This document shows, piece after piece, positions 1 to 12,093 of a stretch of 64,000 nucleotides of DNA (position 1 is the first letter of the stretch; every line of letters begins with the position of its first letter). Location of the stretch: positions 265,999,987 to 266,063,986 of the forward strand of contig OW386286.2 in assembly GCA_936432065.2 (NCBI GenBank), written 5' to 3'. A model generated the notes under the pieces. It was given only the letters and a program-made list of their open reading frames with translations, was not told the DNA's origin and made no database searches. The stretch comes from Rutpela maculata (Eukaryota; Arthropoda; Insecta; Coleoptera; Cerambycidae). The translations under genes were made by a program, and so were the position numbers.

Positions 1-2023
1 TTATGGTTACGAATTTACGAGTTTGTGGTTGTGAGGGCGCTACTAGGACAGACTTTAATTACGTAGGCTGCAGTCACGCATCAAGTTACATGACGGGAAT
101 TCACCTGAAGAGCCTGGAGTTTCTGGTATCATTCATCACCTTTAAGGACTTTTGAGGTCGGTGGCTTATTTTTAATTTGCATTACAGTGATGTCCAGAAT
201 AAAGGACCTCCTGTTGCGTTTCAATTTTTTGTTCCTGTAATTTTTTTATAACGATGGCCATTTTGAGTGCCTAAACATTTGATATGTTACTCATGTAGTA
301 TACTTATTTTTTTACAATTAATGTGAGTAACTGCGCAGTTATATACGTATCTTTAATTGTCTTGTACATGCACATATCTTAGGGTACTAGAAAGATGTTG
401 GATGATAGTAACGTCCGTACAGTATACTGAATTTATTTAAATTAAAAGTTATTTAACATCGGGTAAGAACTTTTTTTTTGTACGAATTTTTTAGAGTAAA
501 TCAGAGAGAGTCACCTTATGACTGAACCTTTCACCATTTTGTTATATATATACTTGTCCTATTTTCTGTAATAAAATTTTATTTTAAAATTGACTCTACT
601 GTTTATTGATTATGTTGTCAAAGGAGACTTCTAGTATTAGGATAAACACGGAGTTTGGTAGGAGTTTAAATCGGTGTGTCGAACAGGTGCTTAAGGTTGG
701 TGAAATTTTATTGGAAATTACCTGGCGTTCAAACCTTTTTTTTTGGCAAAATATAAAATCGTTAAAAATAAACGAATCTCACCACTGAAGTCTCTTGCTG
801 GAGCTAGCCAACCTTGAATTAAATGAGCATTTTAGTACTTTTAGTTTTTTGAAGGCTTAATTTCATTTGAACACGTAACATTTGTCCATCCTTTTTAGTT
901 TTTGTGTTAAATGACAAAAACAATATTGGCAACAGTTTTTTTAACATATGGCCGCCATTTTGAAAGTCAACCAGTTTTTTTTTAGGACATGTCTTAAATA
1001 GTTCCTTAGGCTTTAATCTTTACGAAAAACATTGTCCCCAAGGATCGGGCGGGGGGTGCACGTACAGCTACAATTGTTGTTTAAATTATCTTTTATTCTG
1101 GTGATAAAGGAATGTATTTGGCTTCCTACGGGAAAATGAATCCTCTTTACTTTTTATGAATTTATAGGAGACACTGAAATATATATGTACTTGGAATTTT
1201 CATGATTTTTAATTTAATAAATTGTTTTTTACAATCATCTCTAAATTTTAGTCCAGAAATTATGCATATTGCTTTTCGTTGGGCAGAGGATGATGTAACG
1301 TGCTCCCAGGGCATATGATAGGATGACATAATATAGTGGAGTGGATGAGGCTGTAGTATGCAATTAGATTATTTTGTGATACTTTCCCAACGAGATTTCG
1401 AAGCAGATATGAGTATTTCGAGATTTTATTACTGACATAAACTGTGTCATTTTCCTATGACAATTTGACTTTAACTTTACTTTTAGTCGTTTGAATAAAT
1501 ATTTTACGCTAAAATTTGGCACGAACAATTTAGATTAGGTGTTAAAATTGAGGCATTATTACTAGTGGAGTCAAATTAGGACTAAAAAATTCGCAATGTG
1601 AATTGTCTGGTCAGGGTTACAACTATAATAAAAATAAAATAATAAAAACTAACGTATCCCAGCTTCAATTGCAAGTACAGCGTTAATTTTGTTTTCAAAA
1701 GTTGTCTTCTTTAACCTATTTTCATTACTCGTTTAGTGTTTTTGATTTCATAAAAAAACAGAGAGTTTCTTGGATTTGTTTATGATTAAAATTTCGAAAA
1801 TTATAAACAACTGCAATAAAACGGGATTAAAATGTTTTCCTCCGTGATTTTAAAGTACTTATAGAATGCTACAATTTGAGCCATCGTATACACATTTCTT
1901 GGTCTTGATCGCAGGATTTCACAAGGGTACAAAGTTTTAGCTACAATTGTATATTTGAGCCATTTTAGTAATCATTTTGATTTGAAATTTTAAGTGGTGA
2001 CTGTACTTTATATGAGCTATATT
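1..2023. other. Unrecognised intergenic sequence
   Basis: AT-rich sequence in which I see no gene, RNA or clear repeat. One small signal: the segment around 1565-1617, which contains TGAATTGTCTGGTCAGGG on the + strand, recurs in inverted form around 3087-3125, outside the Helentron-like copy at 2024-2753. This may be the remnant of an inverted-repeat element, but no target duplication was found. Confidence 0.5.
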
Positions 2024-2753
2024 ACTTCCACATCCAGTGGAAGTATAGTAACAACAAAAAAATTTTAAAAAATTTTTATTGTTCAAATAGGCTTAGAATG
2101 TCATGAAACGTCGAGATTTTAAGTTTGAGCGAAAAAAAAAATTTCTGTCTGTCGGTCTGTCTGTCTGTCGGTCTGTCTGTCTGTCGGTCTGTCTGTCGGT
2201 CTGTCTGTCTGTAACTTTTTTTTGTGCGCACGTTTGCTCTGGAACCGTTTGAGATATTGACTTGAAATTTGGTACACATATGTACTTTAACGAGATCTAG
2301 AACTAGATTATATTTTCATCTTGTTCCGTCGAAGTGTTGGGGGGTAAATTAGGGTAAATTTGGGGTAAATAGGTAGATCAAGCAGGTAAGAGTCCATAAA
2401 ATTGGTATTTAGTATATATAAGAGAAGCTAAGGTCTCAAAAAAAAAATTTGGCATTAGCCACCCCCATTACCACCCCCACCCATTATTAAAGGGGATGAA
2501 AAAAAATGTGATTTAGTGTGTGTACAAGAACCAGAAACCTCAAAATATTCTTTTACTTCATCCACCCCCACTACCACCCCCTTCACCACCCCCACCCCAC
2601 TACCGATTTGGGGTATCGTTTTATGGGTTTTTGGGGTAGAGAATTTCAAATATTATATTATTAAAGTTCCATAAACAATTATTTCCACATAAGACATTTT
2701 TTCGTTGTGAAAGTGGATGTGGAAGTAGTGATTCCTTGGGCAGCGGTTTTTTT
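2024..2753 (-). mobile_element. Helentron-like non-autonomous element (HLE), copy 1
   Basis: Reference copy of a family with at least 13 members here. In the family's own direction (minus here) it begins with an A-run and ACCGCTGCCCAAGGAATCAC, then ACTTCCACATCCAG. Next come a C/G-rich block of CCACCCCCAC type, blocks of ACCCCAAATT type, a conserved block containing GGTTCCAGAG and CGTGCGCAC, and a (CAGA/CCGA)n microsatellite. It ends in a hairpin with stem ACTTCCAC/GTGGAAGT and a 5-nt loop. The end repeats the start as CTGGATGTGGAAGT, an inverted subterminal repeat. Subterminal inverted repeats, an internal microsatellite, a terminal hairpin and no visible target duplication match Helentron-associated elements (HINE/DINE-1 type). 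That class is inferred. The open frames inside it are composition artefacts. Confidence 0.6.
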
Positions 2754-5700
2754 ACGAAACATTGAACATTATCCATTATTTTTGAAAGAACAGTTATTTG
2801 TTTAAAAACACATAATTTTGCAATGTTCATTTTTTTTCCAATAACAGCAATTGAAATGACTTATAGTTTATATACTTTTATTGTACAACTTAAAACTAAC
2901 ACTTTCCTTTTTATTATTGTTTACCATAGGACTTATCGATTTTGAGATATTCAAAGAAAACCGATGAAAAACACGATCTAAAAAATTAAATTGTTTAAAT
3001 AAACAATACGCCGACCTCGCAGAAACTGCAAAACTGAGCTGAGAACTGAAATTCACCCCCTGAACACGTTAAAACAGAAAAACTGCCCTGACCAGACAAT
3101 TCATATTAAAATCCCTTGACTCCACTATACGTTATATTTCGTAAATTGTCAAAAAAGGCAAAATTTTTGGTGGTTTTTCTTTTTTTACAAATTAACAATC
3201 AAAATTTCATTGCTAATAATATGGTATTTTATTTTTGCGATACGATTACTAGGACCAGAGATAATAAAGAAAATAGCAGAAGGTTTCAGTGTGAAAAATA
3301 GATTGTTTAAATTTTACAAGAAGCAATGGACAATGATTTAATACAAAGCAGCTCATAACACTTGTTATTATACATAAAACAAACTAAAACAATAAAATTG
3401 CTTTAGTCAAACAATTGCATTCAAAATTTATTTTGACTCCACTAATATGCAAAGTGTAAAAAATATTATCAAAGTATTAGGATCTGAAATGAATCGAATT
3501 ATTCAGAATTGCTAAATTCTACAGCTCGCTTGATCTTTAATAAAAGCTTTCCGCTTCTAACATTTTTTTTATCAACACCTGATACTAATGATTCTTTTAA
3601 TTGATGCCATCGTTGAGCAAACCAGCACTTTACTTTTTCTCCAAAATATTTAAATATTTTCTAATTTTAACATAGTGAAAGTTGTTTCGTCTGCAACATG
3701 TAATATTTCTGGTATTTTCGTAAGAATATACTTTTACTATTTCGAATACATTTGTGATATATTTACGTTGCATATCAAATAATCGGTAATTTAAATACCA
3801 AACTCATAAACCACATAATATCATAATATTATTACATGATACATTAATTAGATTCCTGTCGGACCTGCCTACTAACTGCATGATTTATATTTAAGCGTTT
3901 CAGAATTTCATGAATCACCGATTTTTCATTGGTGGGTATCAACAAAAATAGAGAGAAAGAGTTTTAAAATATATACGATACACAAAATAATACGTCATTT
4001 TTAATTTTGTTAATAAAAGTGAATTTAAATACTGATGAGATGGACATTGTTTTAGCCTAATATTTATTACAAATTAACACGAACGCATTTTCTCTCCGTT
4101 AAATTCACTAAAAAAAGTTTAACAAAAAATGAGACGGCATTTATGAAAGGGATTTCGCAGTACTATATACAGAGTGTTTTATTTGTATTTGTTTAGTATG
4201 CCAACTGTTATTACTATTAACAATAGATTTAGGAACTATATACAGAGTGAGTTTGTGACTTATGTCAAGAATGGGTGACTCTGGGAAATAAAAAATTTTG
4301 GAAACTGCAATTTTTGGTGAAATATTTATTTTACTTTTTATTTTAATTGCCTTATTTATTATATAAGTATTATAAATTATAAATACCATAAAATGGTTTT
4401 GAATTTTGTTGTTTCTCAGGCCAAATGTGATTGTCTCTAGGACTAGCATTTTTTATGGTAATCGAAAAATTTTCAACTGTAATATAAATTCATAATTTCT
4501 TTTTTCAAAGTGTTGGATTTTGATGAAACTTTAGGGGATAATAGAGGATATCTAGGACCATTTATGGTAATTCTTAAAAAGCAATCACTCAATAGGAACC
4601 CCATGAAAATAAGATTTAAATACTTTTTGTGCTAATTGCAATTATAATGTATTAAGATGCACATAAAAAACGTGCTATGTTCTCTTTCCGCTTTCATATA
4701 GTTTTCGTTCATCTGATTTACAAAAAATAAATTTTTGAAGTCTCGCTTTTTGAAGTTTTATTGAAATATCTCCAAAACAAGCCAAAAACAGGCAATAAAA
4801 ATTAGATATTTGCTCATAGCCTTACCTACACGTTGATATAGTTAGTAATAAGGCTTTCTATCGGGGACAATTCGCTCATGCTTATCAGGTTATACCCTTT
4901 CAAGAATTATTTTTTTAACGGTTACTATACTTCTTACCACGTGAATGTGGTAATAGACAATTTTGTTTAAGTTCCTATAGTAATACATATGGGTACTTTA
5001 CTATTGTAAATTATTATAAGAAATCAAAATTATAAAATGATTCTTGGTAATTTCTTTTAGAATGGCAAGAATATATAAATCCGGACCATCAGTTATTCTA
5101 TAATCCGCGGGGAGTGAAGTAATTGCCTATCCTGCGATATTCCAAGCGTGTTTTATTAGTAATAAATTTGAAAACATGCCAGCCCACCAAGGTAGATCCA
5201 CACTATAGCTTCTTCAAAGACATTCTAATGATCTGACAACAAACGGGGTATTATTGTTGCTTTTGCTTCTAGGAAATACAACTCGATGCAGAAACGGTTT
5301 ATATAATAGAAAGTTCTGAACTATTAATGCTTGAAATATATAAAAAAATAATGCCTACCTACCCCTTTCGAGATAATTAAAATAGAAAATATTGGGAAGT
5401 TATTTCATAATAAATAAAAGTCAGTAAGGATATGTCTATCTTACGGTATATCAAAAACAAATGTTCAAAGTGTTTTTAATAATGCAAAAATTCTAACATT
5501 TAACCTAAATAGTTATACCTGCCAAAATGTTTTGCCAAAAAAAAAGGAAAATGAAATTAATAACTATAATAAACTTAAATAATTCTTTCCTTTCTATGAA
5601 ACCACAATCATTACGAATACATTGCTCAGTTCTTCTTCTTGTATGTCGTAAGACTTTTCAAAACAATAAAAATTATGTTTCAGAACCAATTAAAATTACT

Positions 5701-6014
5701 ATTGTAATGCATTATCCTGCACTAAAATGATATTTTTCCATTTGAGCTACCGTTTTGCAGATAAAATCTTTTTTTCGTTGAATTTTTTTTAATGGCCTAT
5801 ACCTCAAACACCTTTGGCCCCATTTCGATGTAACTTTGTACAAAGGTGCCGTTTAAGAATATTTAATTGGATTTTTTCTAAAAAATTGTTAATACAAATT
5901 TTCGGAAAATCCACCCATATCTTTGCCAACCACCCAAATTTAAAAAAGATCGTTACAGTAGTAGTTTTTGAGATACAAGTGTGGCTCCATGAAATCTACG
6001 ACACGCTGTATATA
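2754..6014. other. Unrecognised intergenic sequence
   Basis: No gene recognised. The motif ACTATATACAGAGTG occurs twice (about 4161 and 4236) and resembles TA-flanked mariner-type ends, but no partner end was found. The short open frames at 3116-3301, 4141-4449, 5527-5730 and 5814-6092 are low-complexity and match nothing I recognise. Confidence 0.5.
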
Positions 6015-6789
6015 CAGGGTGATTCATTTTGGCCATCTCTTGGGGGTATATGGAGGAAGGAAAATAATACTGATCTGAAAATTTGGCTATAGTTCTCATT
6101 AGGTAGGATCTACTTAACGAAAATATTTTCAACTAACTTTTTATTTATTATTAGATTCTACAAAAAATGTAAAGGGAATTTCCTTAAAAGTTCCCTATAT
6201 CTAAAATTAAAATTTTCTGGGATATTAATTTCCTTCCTAAAATTTTGACAGAAAAGCTGTATAACATAAAAATGAATATATCAGTAACAATAATTGAAAA
6301 CACGTTGATTTTGTTACGAGAGTAAGACAAGGTATTGGAGTTATGTAAAAAAGTTATCGAAATATCCACTAAAAAGTTTTTATAATTAATACGTATGTCG
6401 ACCACACAAAAACGCCAAAAAGTCACTTTTTGTAGGATCATACCTAAAAGATACGCAATTCGATAGAGAAAAAAATGTACATCTAACCATGTATCATATT
6501 CCTATACCCAAAAGATATGGTTCTTTAGATATTGCGATTTTCAGTGTTATTGATGAAAATTTAAAAGTGTCTTCTACAAAGTAGGCTTTGATAAAACAAA
6601 ACACAACAAATGTGAGATATGTAATTTATGTGACTGTATTTTAATAGTTTGTGTTGTGTTATACCGTGGGAAAATGGCAAATAATTACTCATACTAGGGT
6701 ATTTTGAATTTATTTAACGTTCATAGATATTGCGACAAAATAATTAACAGAACATGTAGAAAGTTTGATTAAACGCATCCCGAATTATC

Positions 6790-7900
6790 AACAATGAATC
6801 CACAAAAGTTTAGAAGATTGCAAAGTAATTTTGATAGATTTGGCAGCCGACATGCAGAAAGAAAAATAGCCAGACTTATAACATGAAGATAATGGTATTA
6901 ATGTCATATTGTCTATTTCCATGCAAATCCCAATCATTCGATTCGTTCAGCGGCAGCGAATTTGGGCATTTCCTACAGTTCCATTCAGAGTAATTCATTA
7001 AAACATAAATTTCATAATTTTAGGTCTACTACTGTACAAGAACTTTGTCCTGAAGATCCAAAACGAAGAATAGAATTTTTCGAAATGATATTAACCCACA
7101 CACAAGACCCTCAATTTTTCGAAAAAAATATTTGTGACGAGGCAAAATTTTCAGAGGAAGGTATCTTCAAACGGAGAAAGTCGTATTTTTGGGGTAATCA
7201 AAATCCTCATGTTATACGACCTAGGAGTTTTTTTAATAAATTAAGTTTTAGTATGTTTTGTTTGTGAATGGATAATAAATTGTGTTAGTCCATTTACGAC
7301 GAAAATTTGAATGGACCAAGATATTTAGGGGATTTTAAGAACTGTCGTAACGAACTTTTTCGACGATTTACCTTAATCAATATTTCTTATGCTGATACCA
7401 ACTCGATGTAGCTTCAGGTCATTGTACTAGACCAGTTAGTAACGAATTGGATCAAATGTTCGAAGACAGGTGAATAAGGTGATTGGGTCTATATATTTGG
7501 CCTACGAGGTCTCCTGACTTGACCCCCATAGATTTTTATCTGTGGAGCCGTATAAAGAGTGAGTAAGAACTGTCGTAACGAACTTTTTAGACAATTTACC
7601 TGTTAATCAATAATTTTTATGCTGGTACCAACTCGATGGAGCTCTAGGTTATTGTACTAGACCAAATAGTAACGAATTGAATCAAATGTTCGAAAACAGG
7701 TGGATAAGGCGATTGGGTCCATGTATTTCTCCTACTAGGTCTCCTGACTTTACTCCTATGGATTTTTATTTGTGGAGCCGTATATAGAGCGTGAGGTCTA
7801 TCGAGCCCCGGCATATAACAGAGATGAACTGTTGGATAGAGTAGGAGAGCATTTGAAATTCGGAGTGCTACTACACGTTCAGTGTAAAGAAGGTTTCTAA
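6790..7900 (+). pseudogene. Tc1/mariner-like transposase pseudogene
   Basis: Decayed transposase, nuclear DNA cut-and-paste type. From about 6930 the frame reads through a helix-turn-helix-like stretch (NPNHSIRSAAANLGISYSSI) into VQELCPEDPKRRIEFFEM, then ICDEAKFSEEGIF, the region of the first catalytic aspartate (normally FxDEATF). After stops and frameshifts, the C-terminal signature WPTRSPDLTPIDFYLW appears at about 7500-7550, and a second, diverged copy at about 7728-7780. The end reads VYRAPAYNRDELLDRV. The layout matches the intact transposase at 53000-54058 but the sequences are clearly different, so they are not recent copies of one another. It lies inside the inverted arms of the surrounding fossil element and should be non-functional. 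Confidence 0.75.
7336..7791 (+). repeat. Tandem duplication of ~228 bp inside the transposase pseudogene
   Basis: Two direct copies (about 7336-7563 and 7564-7791) both start TAAGAACTGTCGTAACGAAC and both cover the RSPDLTP(I/M)DFY(L)W region. They differ at many positions, so the duplication is not recent and both copies have decayed. Confidence 0.8.
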
Positions 7901-8011
7901 ATTGTTTAGAAGTTGATGGACACCATATTGAACAAGTTAATTGATGTTTCGTTATAAATTTTTCATTATTAATAAATTATTAAATTTTCATTACACTTCT
8001 AAACAGCTATA

Positions 8012-8409
8012 CAGGGTGTAACGCAACTTACCAGAAAAATGTTAACCATACATGCACCTTTAAATAAGAAGTCGACTTCTTAAAAAAAAATTAATGAAAG
8101 TCCAACACAGAAAAAAATACACTTTGTTAAAGTTACAAATTGATGAAAATGGTAATTTATTGAACTCTACTTAATTGAAGGACTGTTGTATTAAAAAAAA
8201 TTATAAAAAAAATAAATTAAAAAAAAATTGTAATTAAAAATTTTAATTTTAAATAGTAGGTTATTTTAACATTTCCATTAATTTGTAACTTTAACAATAT
8301 GTATCTTTTTCTGTGTTGGACTTTTATTACTATTTTTTTAAGAAGTCGGCTTCTTATTTAAAGGTGCATGTATGGTTAAAATTTTTCGGGTAAGTTGCGT
8401 CACACCCTG
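8012..8409. mobile_element. Palindromic TA-type MITE
   Basis: Starts CAGGGTGTAACGCAACTTAC after TA (8010-8011) and ends with the near reverse complement GTAAGTTGCGTCACACCCTG. Arms of about 140 bp include the inverted pair around GAAGTCGACTTC / GAAGTCGGCTTC, and the centre is A/T-rich. There is no coding capacity. It is a mariner-like MITE by its CAGGGTG ends. The right TA is displaced by two bases (GATA), so the duplication is imperfect. Confidence 0.75.
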
Positions 8410-9031
8410 GATACTTATAGGAACATGATACGTAGTTAGGTGCACTTTTTTTTATCTATTGAATGATGTATTTAATTAGGTACGGTTCTATTAAAAAAAA
8501 AATGACTTTTTGCTGCTTTGTGTGGTCGCCATAATATGTCATGAATTTTATAAACTTTGTGTATATTTCGATCATTTCAACTTTGAGTAAAACATCATCT
8601 ATACTAAAACAATATGTTAATAATTTTAATGCATATATACAGGGCGGTTTTTTGTTGTTCAAGGCGGGCCGAGTAACTGGTAAGTTCAACATTCCTCAAA
8701 CTTCAACTAGCAATTGCGCAATGGCGAAAAAATTAGTAATGACCTAAATTAGAGGAAATTTTGTGCAGGTTATTTTAGTATAGAATGATGATTTACCCAA
8801 AGTTATAGTTTTTGAGTTATAAGCGAAAAACCGGGGAAACAACTTTTTTTCTTGTTTTTTGGCTATGACTCAAATTTCGGGAATAAGTTTTGTTGGCAAA
8901 CCTCAGATTCAAAACCAGCACCCCAAAAAATATAAAAGAGCAAAAAATCATAACTACTCCACGATTTGTTTTTAAAACTCCCTTTCAGCAACTAACGACT
9001 GGACTATTATAAAAAGAAGTATTATCAATAA

Positions 9032-10474
9032 CACAGCCCCACAAAAAAAAAAAGTTCAGACCAGCGAACCAGACCCATGTATCCCTATGTATTTTCGGTG
9101 GCTGAATCTGAATCCGAGGTCAAAAAAATTCGTACACCCCCAAAATCTTGAGCTAGAGCCAAAAAACACCCCTGGACTGGGGTAAAAAGAATATTAAGCT
9201 ACGAGAATAGTTGTTACATCCTAATCTATCGAATTATACAAATTAAGGTTAAACAGCAGCGTACATACAACAGATATGAAACGCACCCCCAGGGAGGGGT
9301 GAGAAATCGATCGAAAACATCAATGAGTACTGAAAAAGCTCGAAATGTCTAAATTTTGTTAAAGTGATAACAAACTTCATCAGGTCCAACGTAATCTTCA
9401 TAAACTGCCCCTATAGGGTTGAGAACAACCACCTTCAAGTTTAAAGGACACGAGAAAAACAAGAAAAAATGTAAAATCCAACAGGATTTCTATTTTCATG
9501 AATGTTATGATTGGCTGAAATTGCGTAGTACTCTAAAATAGAACTAGAAACTTACGTATCATTAACGCCCTACAGTGTCAACCCCCTAAACTAAAAAGTT
9601 ACAGTATAAAAATGTAGTGTAAAAATTCGAAACACCGGCGTTGTGTGGAAGTGAGAAGAAACTAAACTATGTTCGACGCTATGCTTGAAAACCAGCATCT
9701 GTAGGATGCTGGAAAAACAGAGAGAAACTAACCGGATTTACATTTTTATGCTATGATTAGCAAAAATCGTGATGCACACTTCCAGTGTCCTACGGATATA
9801 GGGGTAGCATCTCGCAACCCCATGGTTTTCAAGCACAGCGCCGAACATAGTCTAGTTTCTTCTCACTTCCACACAACGTAGGTGTTTCGAATTTTTATAG
9901 AAGTCACTGTAACTTTTTATAGATAAATCTTACATAGGGGGTAGTTTTCACACCATCTGAGGGTTGACACTGTAGGGCGTTGATGGTACGTAAGTTTCTA
10001 GTTCTATTTTAGAGTACTACGCAAAATAGAAATCCTGTCGGATTTTACATTTTCTCTTGTTTTGTGTCCTTTAAACTTAAGGGTGGTTGTTCTCAACCCT
10101 ATACGGGCAGTTTATGAAGATTATGTCGGATCTGATGCACTTTAACAAAACTTAGACCTTTCGAGCTTTTTCAACAGTCACTGCTGTTTTGGATCGATTT
10201 TTTTATAAATGGGGGCTAGTTTTCACCCCTCACTGGGGGTGTGTTTCATATCTATTGTATGTACGCTGCTGTTTAACCTTAATTTGTATAATTCGATAGA
10301 TTAGGATGTAACAACTTTTTACCCCAGTCCAGAGGTGTTTTTTGGCTCTAGCTCAAGATTTTGGGGGTGTACGAATTTTTTTGACCTCGGATTCGGATTC
10401 AGCGACCGAAAATACATGGGGATACATGGGTCTGGTTTGCTGGTCTGAACTTTTTTTTTTTTTGTGGGGCTGTG
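9032..10474. mobile_element. PIF/Harbinger-like palindromic element, TSD TAA
   Basis: A near-complete 1.44 kb foldback. It begins CACAGCCCCACAAAAA and ends TTTTTGTGGGGCTGTG, flanked by TAA at 9029-9031 and 10475-10477. Arms of about 700 bp match in inverted order (for example GGGTGTACGAATTTTTTTGA at the right and its complement at the left). The 3-bp TWA duplication is the PIF/Harbinger hallmark; the family call is inference because no transposase is present. The element at 60094-62320 shares the terminal CACAGCC(C/A)CACA and has TTA duplications. The open frames in both strands at 10342-10599 lie in the palindrome arm and are not genes. Confidence 0.8.
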
Positions 10475-10761
10475 TAATTGTTATAGTTTTATTCAGGTCT
10501 ACTAAGCACTTAAAAAAAATGTTGGCGCCTTTGAGCATCAAACACGCCGCACCGCACCGCCAAAGACGCCGAGATTTCTTGCACGCTCAACTTTACTGAG
10601 ATATTATTTTTTTTTTCATAATTTTAGAAAAAAAAAATTAATAACTCTATTAATTTTAGGTATAGGGAACCATTAATGAAATAAAAGGGAATTAGTAGGG
10701 TCAAAACAAATAAGGAAGGAAAATCGCGCCATATACCCTAAAAAAAAAGAAACACCAAGCA

Positions 10762-10806
10762 GCTACGGACAGGTGTTTCGGAATTATTGTTCCTCATCAG
10801 CGTAGC
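10762..10806 (-). ncRNA. Hammerhead ribozyme (type I, minimal stem III)
   Basis: On the minus strand all conserved parts occur in order: stem I strand GCTACG, core CTGATGA, stem II GGAA with loop CAATAA and TTCC, then GAAA. Stem III is ACA/TGT with a 2-nt loop CC. The cleavage triplet GTC follows, then the closing stem I strand CGTAGC, a perfect 6-bp match. Predicted cleavage lies between 10768 and 10767. Every invariant core position I know for hammerheads is present, so self-cleavage is expected; this is read from the sequence, not tested. Confidence 0.85.
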
Positions 10807-11176
10807 GTAGCATCAAAGAGGATCTGGAAAAGACAGATAGAAATAATAATTGAACGTTGAAAGTACAGTACACAGTACTTTTGTATATGCATTCATATCT
10901 AGATCTTTAGGCCTTCTCCGAAAGTCGGCACGTAGAGCTTCTTTAGGGTATATGGCGCGATTTTCCTTCCTTATGTATTTTGGCTCTACTAATTCCTTTT
11001 TATTTCATTTAACTCGCCAGGTTGAAATGGGCAAACCATATAGGGCTCTAACGTGCCGACTGTCGCTGAAAACCTAAAATTAGGCCGATTTAAATATTAA
11101 TGCGTACACAAGAATACTGTAAACTGTACTTTCAACCTCAAGTTCTTGTCTTTTCCGGATCCTTTTTTGATGCTAC

Positions 11177-11221
11177 GCGACGCTGATGAGGAACAATAAT
11201 TCCGAAACACATGTCCGTAGC
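11177..11221 (+). ncRNA. Second hammerhead ribozyme, inverted relative to the first
   Basis: Same architecture on the plus strand: GCGACG, CTGATGA, GGAA-CAATAA-TTCC, GAAA, ACA/TGT with loop CA, GTC, CGTAGC. Predicted cleavage is between 11215 and 11216. It differs from the first copy in one base of stem III loop and one base of stem I (G for T, giving one G.A mismatch), so the catalytic core is intact. The two ribozymes face each other in an inverted repeat, so a transcript through both could fold them on each other instead. Confidence 0.82.
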
Positions 11222-11495
11222 TGCTTGGTGTTGCTTCTTTAGGGTATATGGCGCGATTTTCCTTCCTTTAATGAAATGATGTCCTTTAAATGTTCTATAG
11301 AATCTAAAAATGGAAGTGTTCTATTTAAAATAACAAATTTCGAGTCAACTTCCAGTGTGACCGGAAATGCCACTAATTTGTAAATATTTTTGTTGAATAG
11401 ATGCTAGCCAATTAGGATCGTAACCAAATTTTCAGATCAATATTATTTTGTTTCCTCCATATACTTCTAATAGATTACCAAAATGATTTACACTG

Positions 11496-12093
11496 TAGAT
11501 TTCCTGTAACGCAGATTTCGGTTCGAGATTAATTGAACCTTAACTGTTACCTCAGTAAATGAAAACCCTGTACAATAAAACTAATTCAGGTGCCTAATAG
11601 CAACATTTTCAAATCTGTTGAAACGTTTAAAATTCTATTTCAGTTGGAACGCTTCAAAGGTTTTTTGAGAATTGTATTTCTAAATGCTAATGTACGGTGT
11701 CTACTTCAAAAATAACTAAAAGAATGCGGTTAGGAAATAGCGACGAGACATTCACGTTCCTGCAGTGAATTAGTTATTTGTGAGTTTTGTATCCGTTCAC
11801 TCCAACTCGAGAAACTTAAAGAATTTTTATGTTAAAAACGTGTTGGTCGCTTTTCACATCACCTAATCAAGAAATATCATTATGGGCGAAATCTGTAAAC
11901 AATAATTTTCAAAATGTTATTTTTAAACTTAATTTTAGGAAGTGTAAGATATTTGCTCATAAATTAAGTATTAATGAGAATAGTAAACTGTCCAGTAGGT
12001 ATGTAGGGTGTAGACTATACAAACTAAAAAAAATATATTTTTTTTACTTAACCCCATACATTCGAAAATACATTTTTCGGTTTTTCTGGGTCG
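11496..12093. other. Unrecognised sequence
   Basis: Between the end of the fossil mariner element and the 5S SINE. AT-rich; the open frame at 11829-12137 runs into the SINE and resembles no protein I know. Confidence 0.45.

Larger units (their letters stand above)
10683..11267. mobile_element. Hammerhead-bearing inverted element (Penelope/retrozyme-like)
   Basis: A 585 bp insertion flanked by the 10-bp direct repeat TTAATGAAAT (10673-10682 and 11268-11277); it interrupts the right arm of the fossil mariner element. It is built as inverted partial copies of one unit. Each unit has a hammerhead ribozyme followed by a tail that includes TTTAGGGTATATGGCGCG and TTTTCCTTCCTT. One copy lies on the minus strand at the left end, a tail without the ribozyme is in the middle (about 10938-11010), and one copy lies on the plus strand at the right end. 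Hammerheads with very short stem III are typical of Penelope-like elements and animal retrozymes. No reverse transcriptase is present, so this is a non-autonomous or truncated form. Confidence 0.7.
6015..11495 (+). mobile_element. Fossil Tc1/mariner-type element, heavily nested
   Basis: The ends are inverted and TA-flanked: TA at 6013-6014 then CAGGGTGATTCATTTTGG, and on the other side a diverged reverse complement ending CACTG at 11495 followed by TA. The terminal similarity runs about 200 bp (6015-6190 versus 11280-11495). It continues across a later insertion: the block near 6185-6250 matches the reverse complement of about 10600-10672. Further in, 6370-6500 matches the reverse complement of 8415-8560. 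The left arm is followed by a decayed transposase (about 6790-7900). Later insertions in or beside the right arm are 8012-8409, 9032-10474 and 10683-11267. Treating this as one element is inference from matching arms; a stack of related elements is the alternative. Confidence 0.55.

Noticed and set aside
8641..9028. Separate MITE starting TACAGGGCGG
   Set aside because: The left end is TA-CAGGG-like, but no inverted partner was found before the Harbinger element at 9032.
10342..10599. 85-codon frame and its antisense partner
   Set aside because: Lies in the arm of a Harbinger-like palindrome; the mirrored arm has equivalent sequence without the frame.
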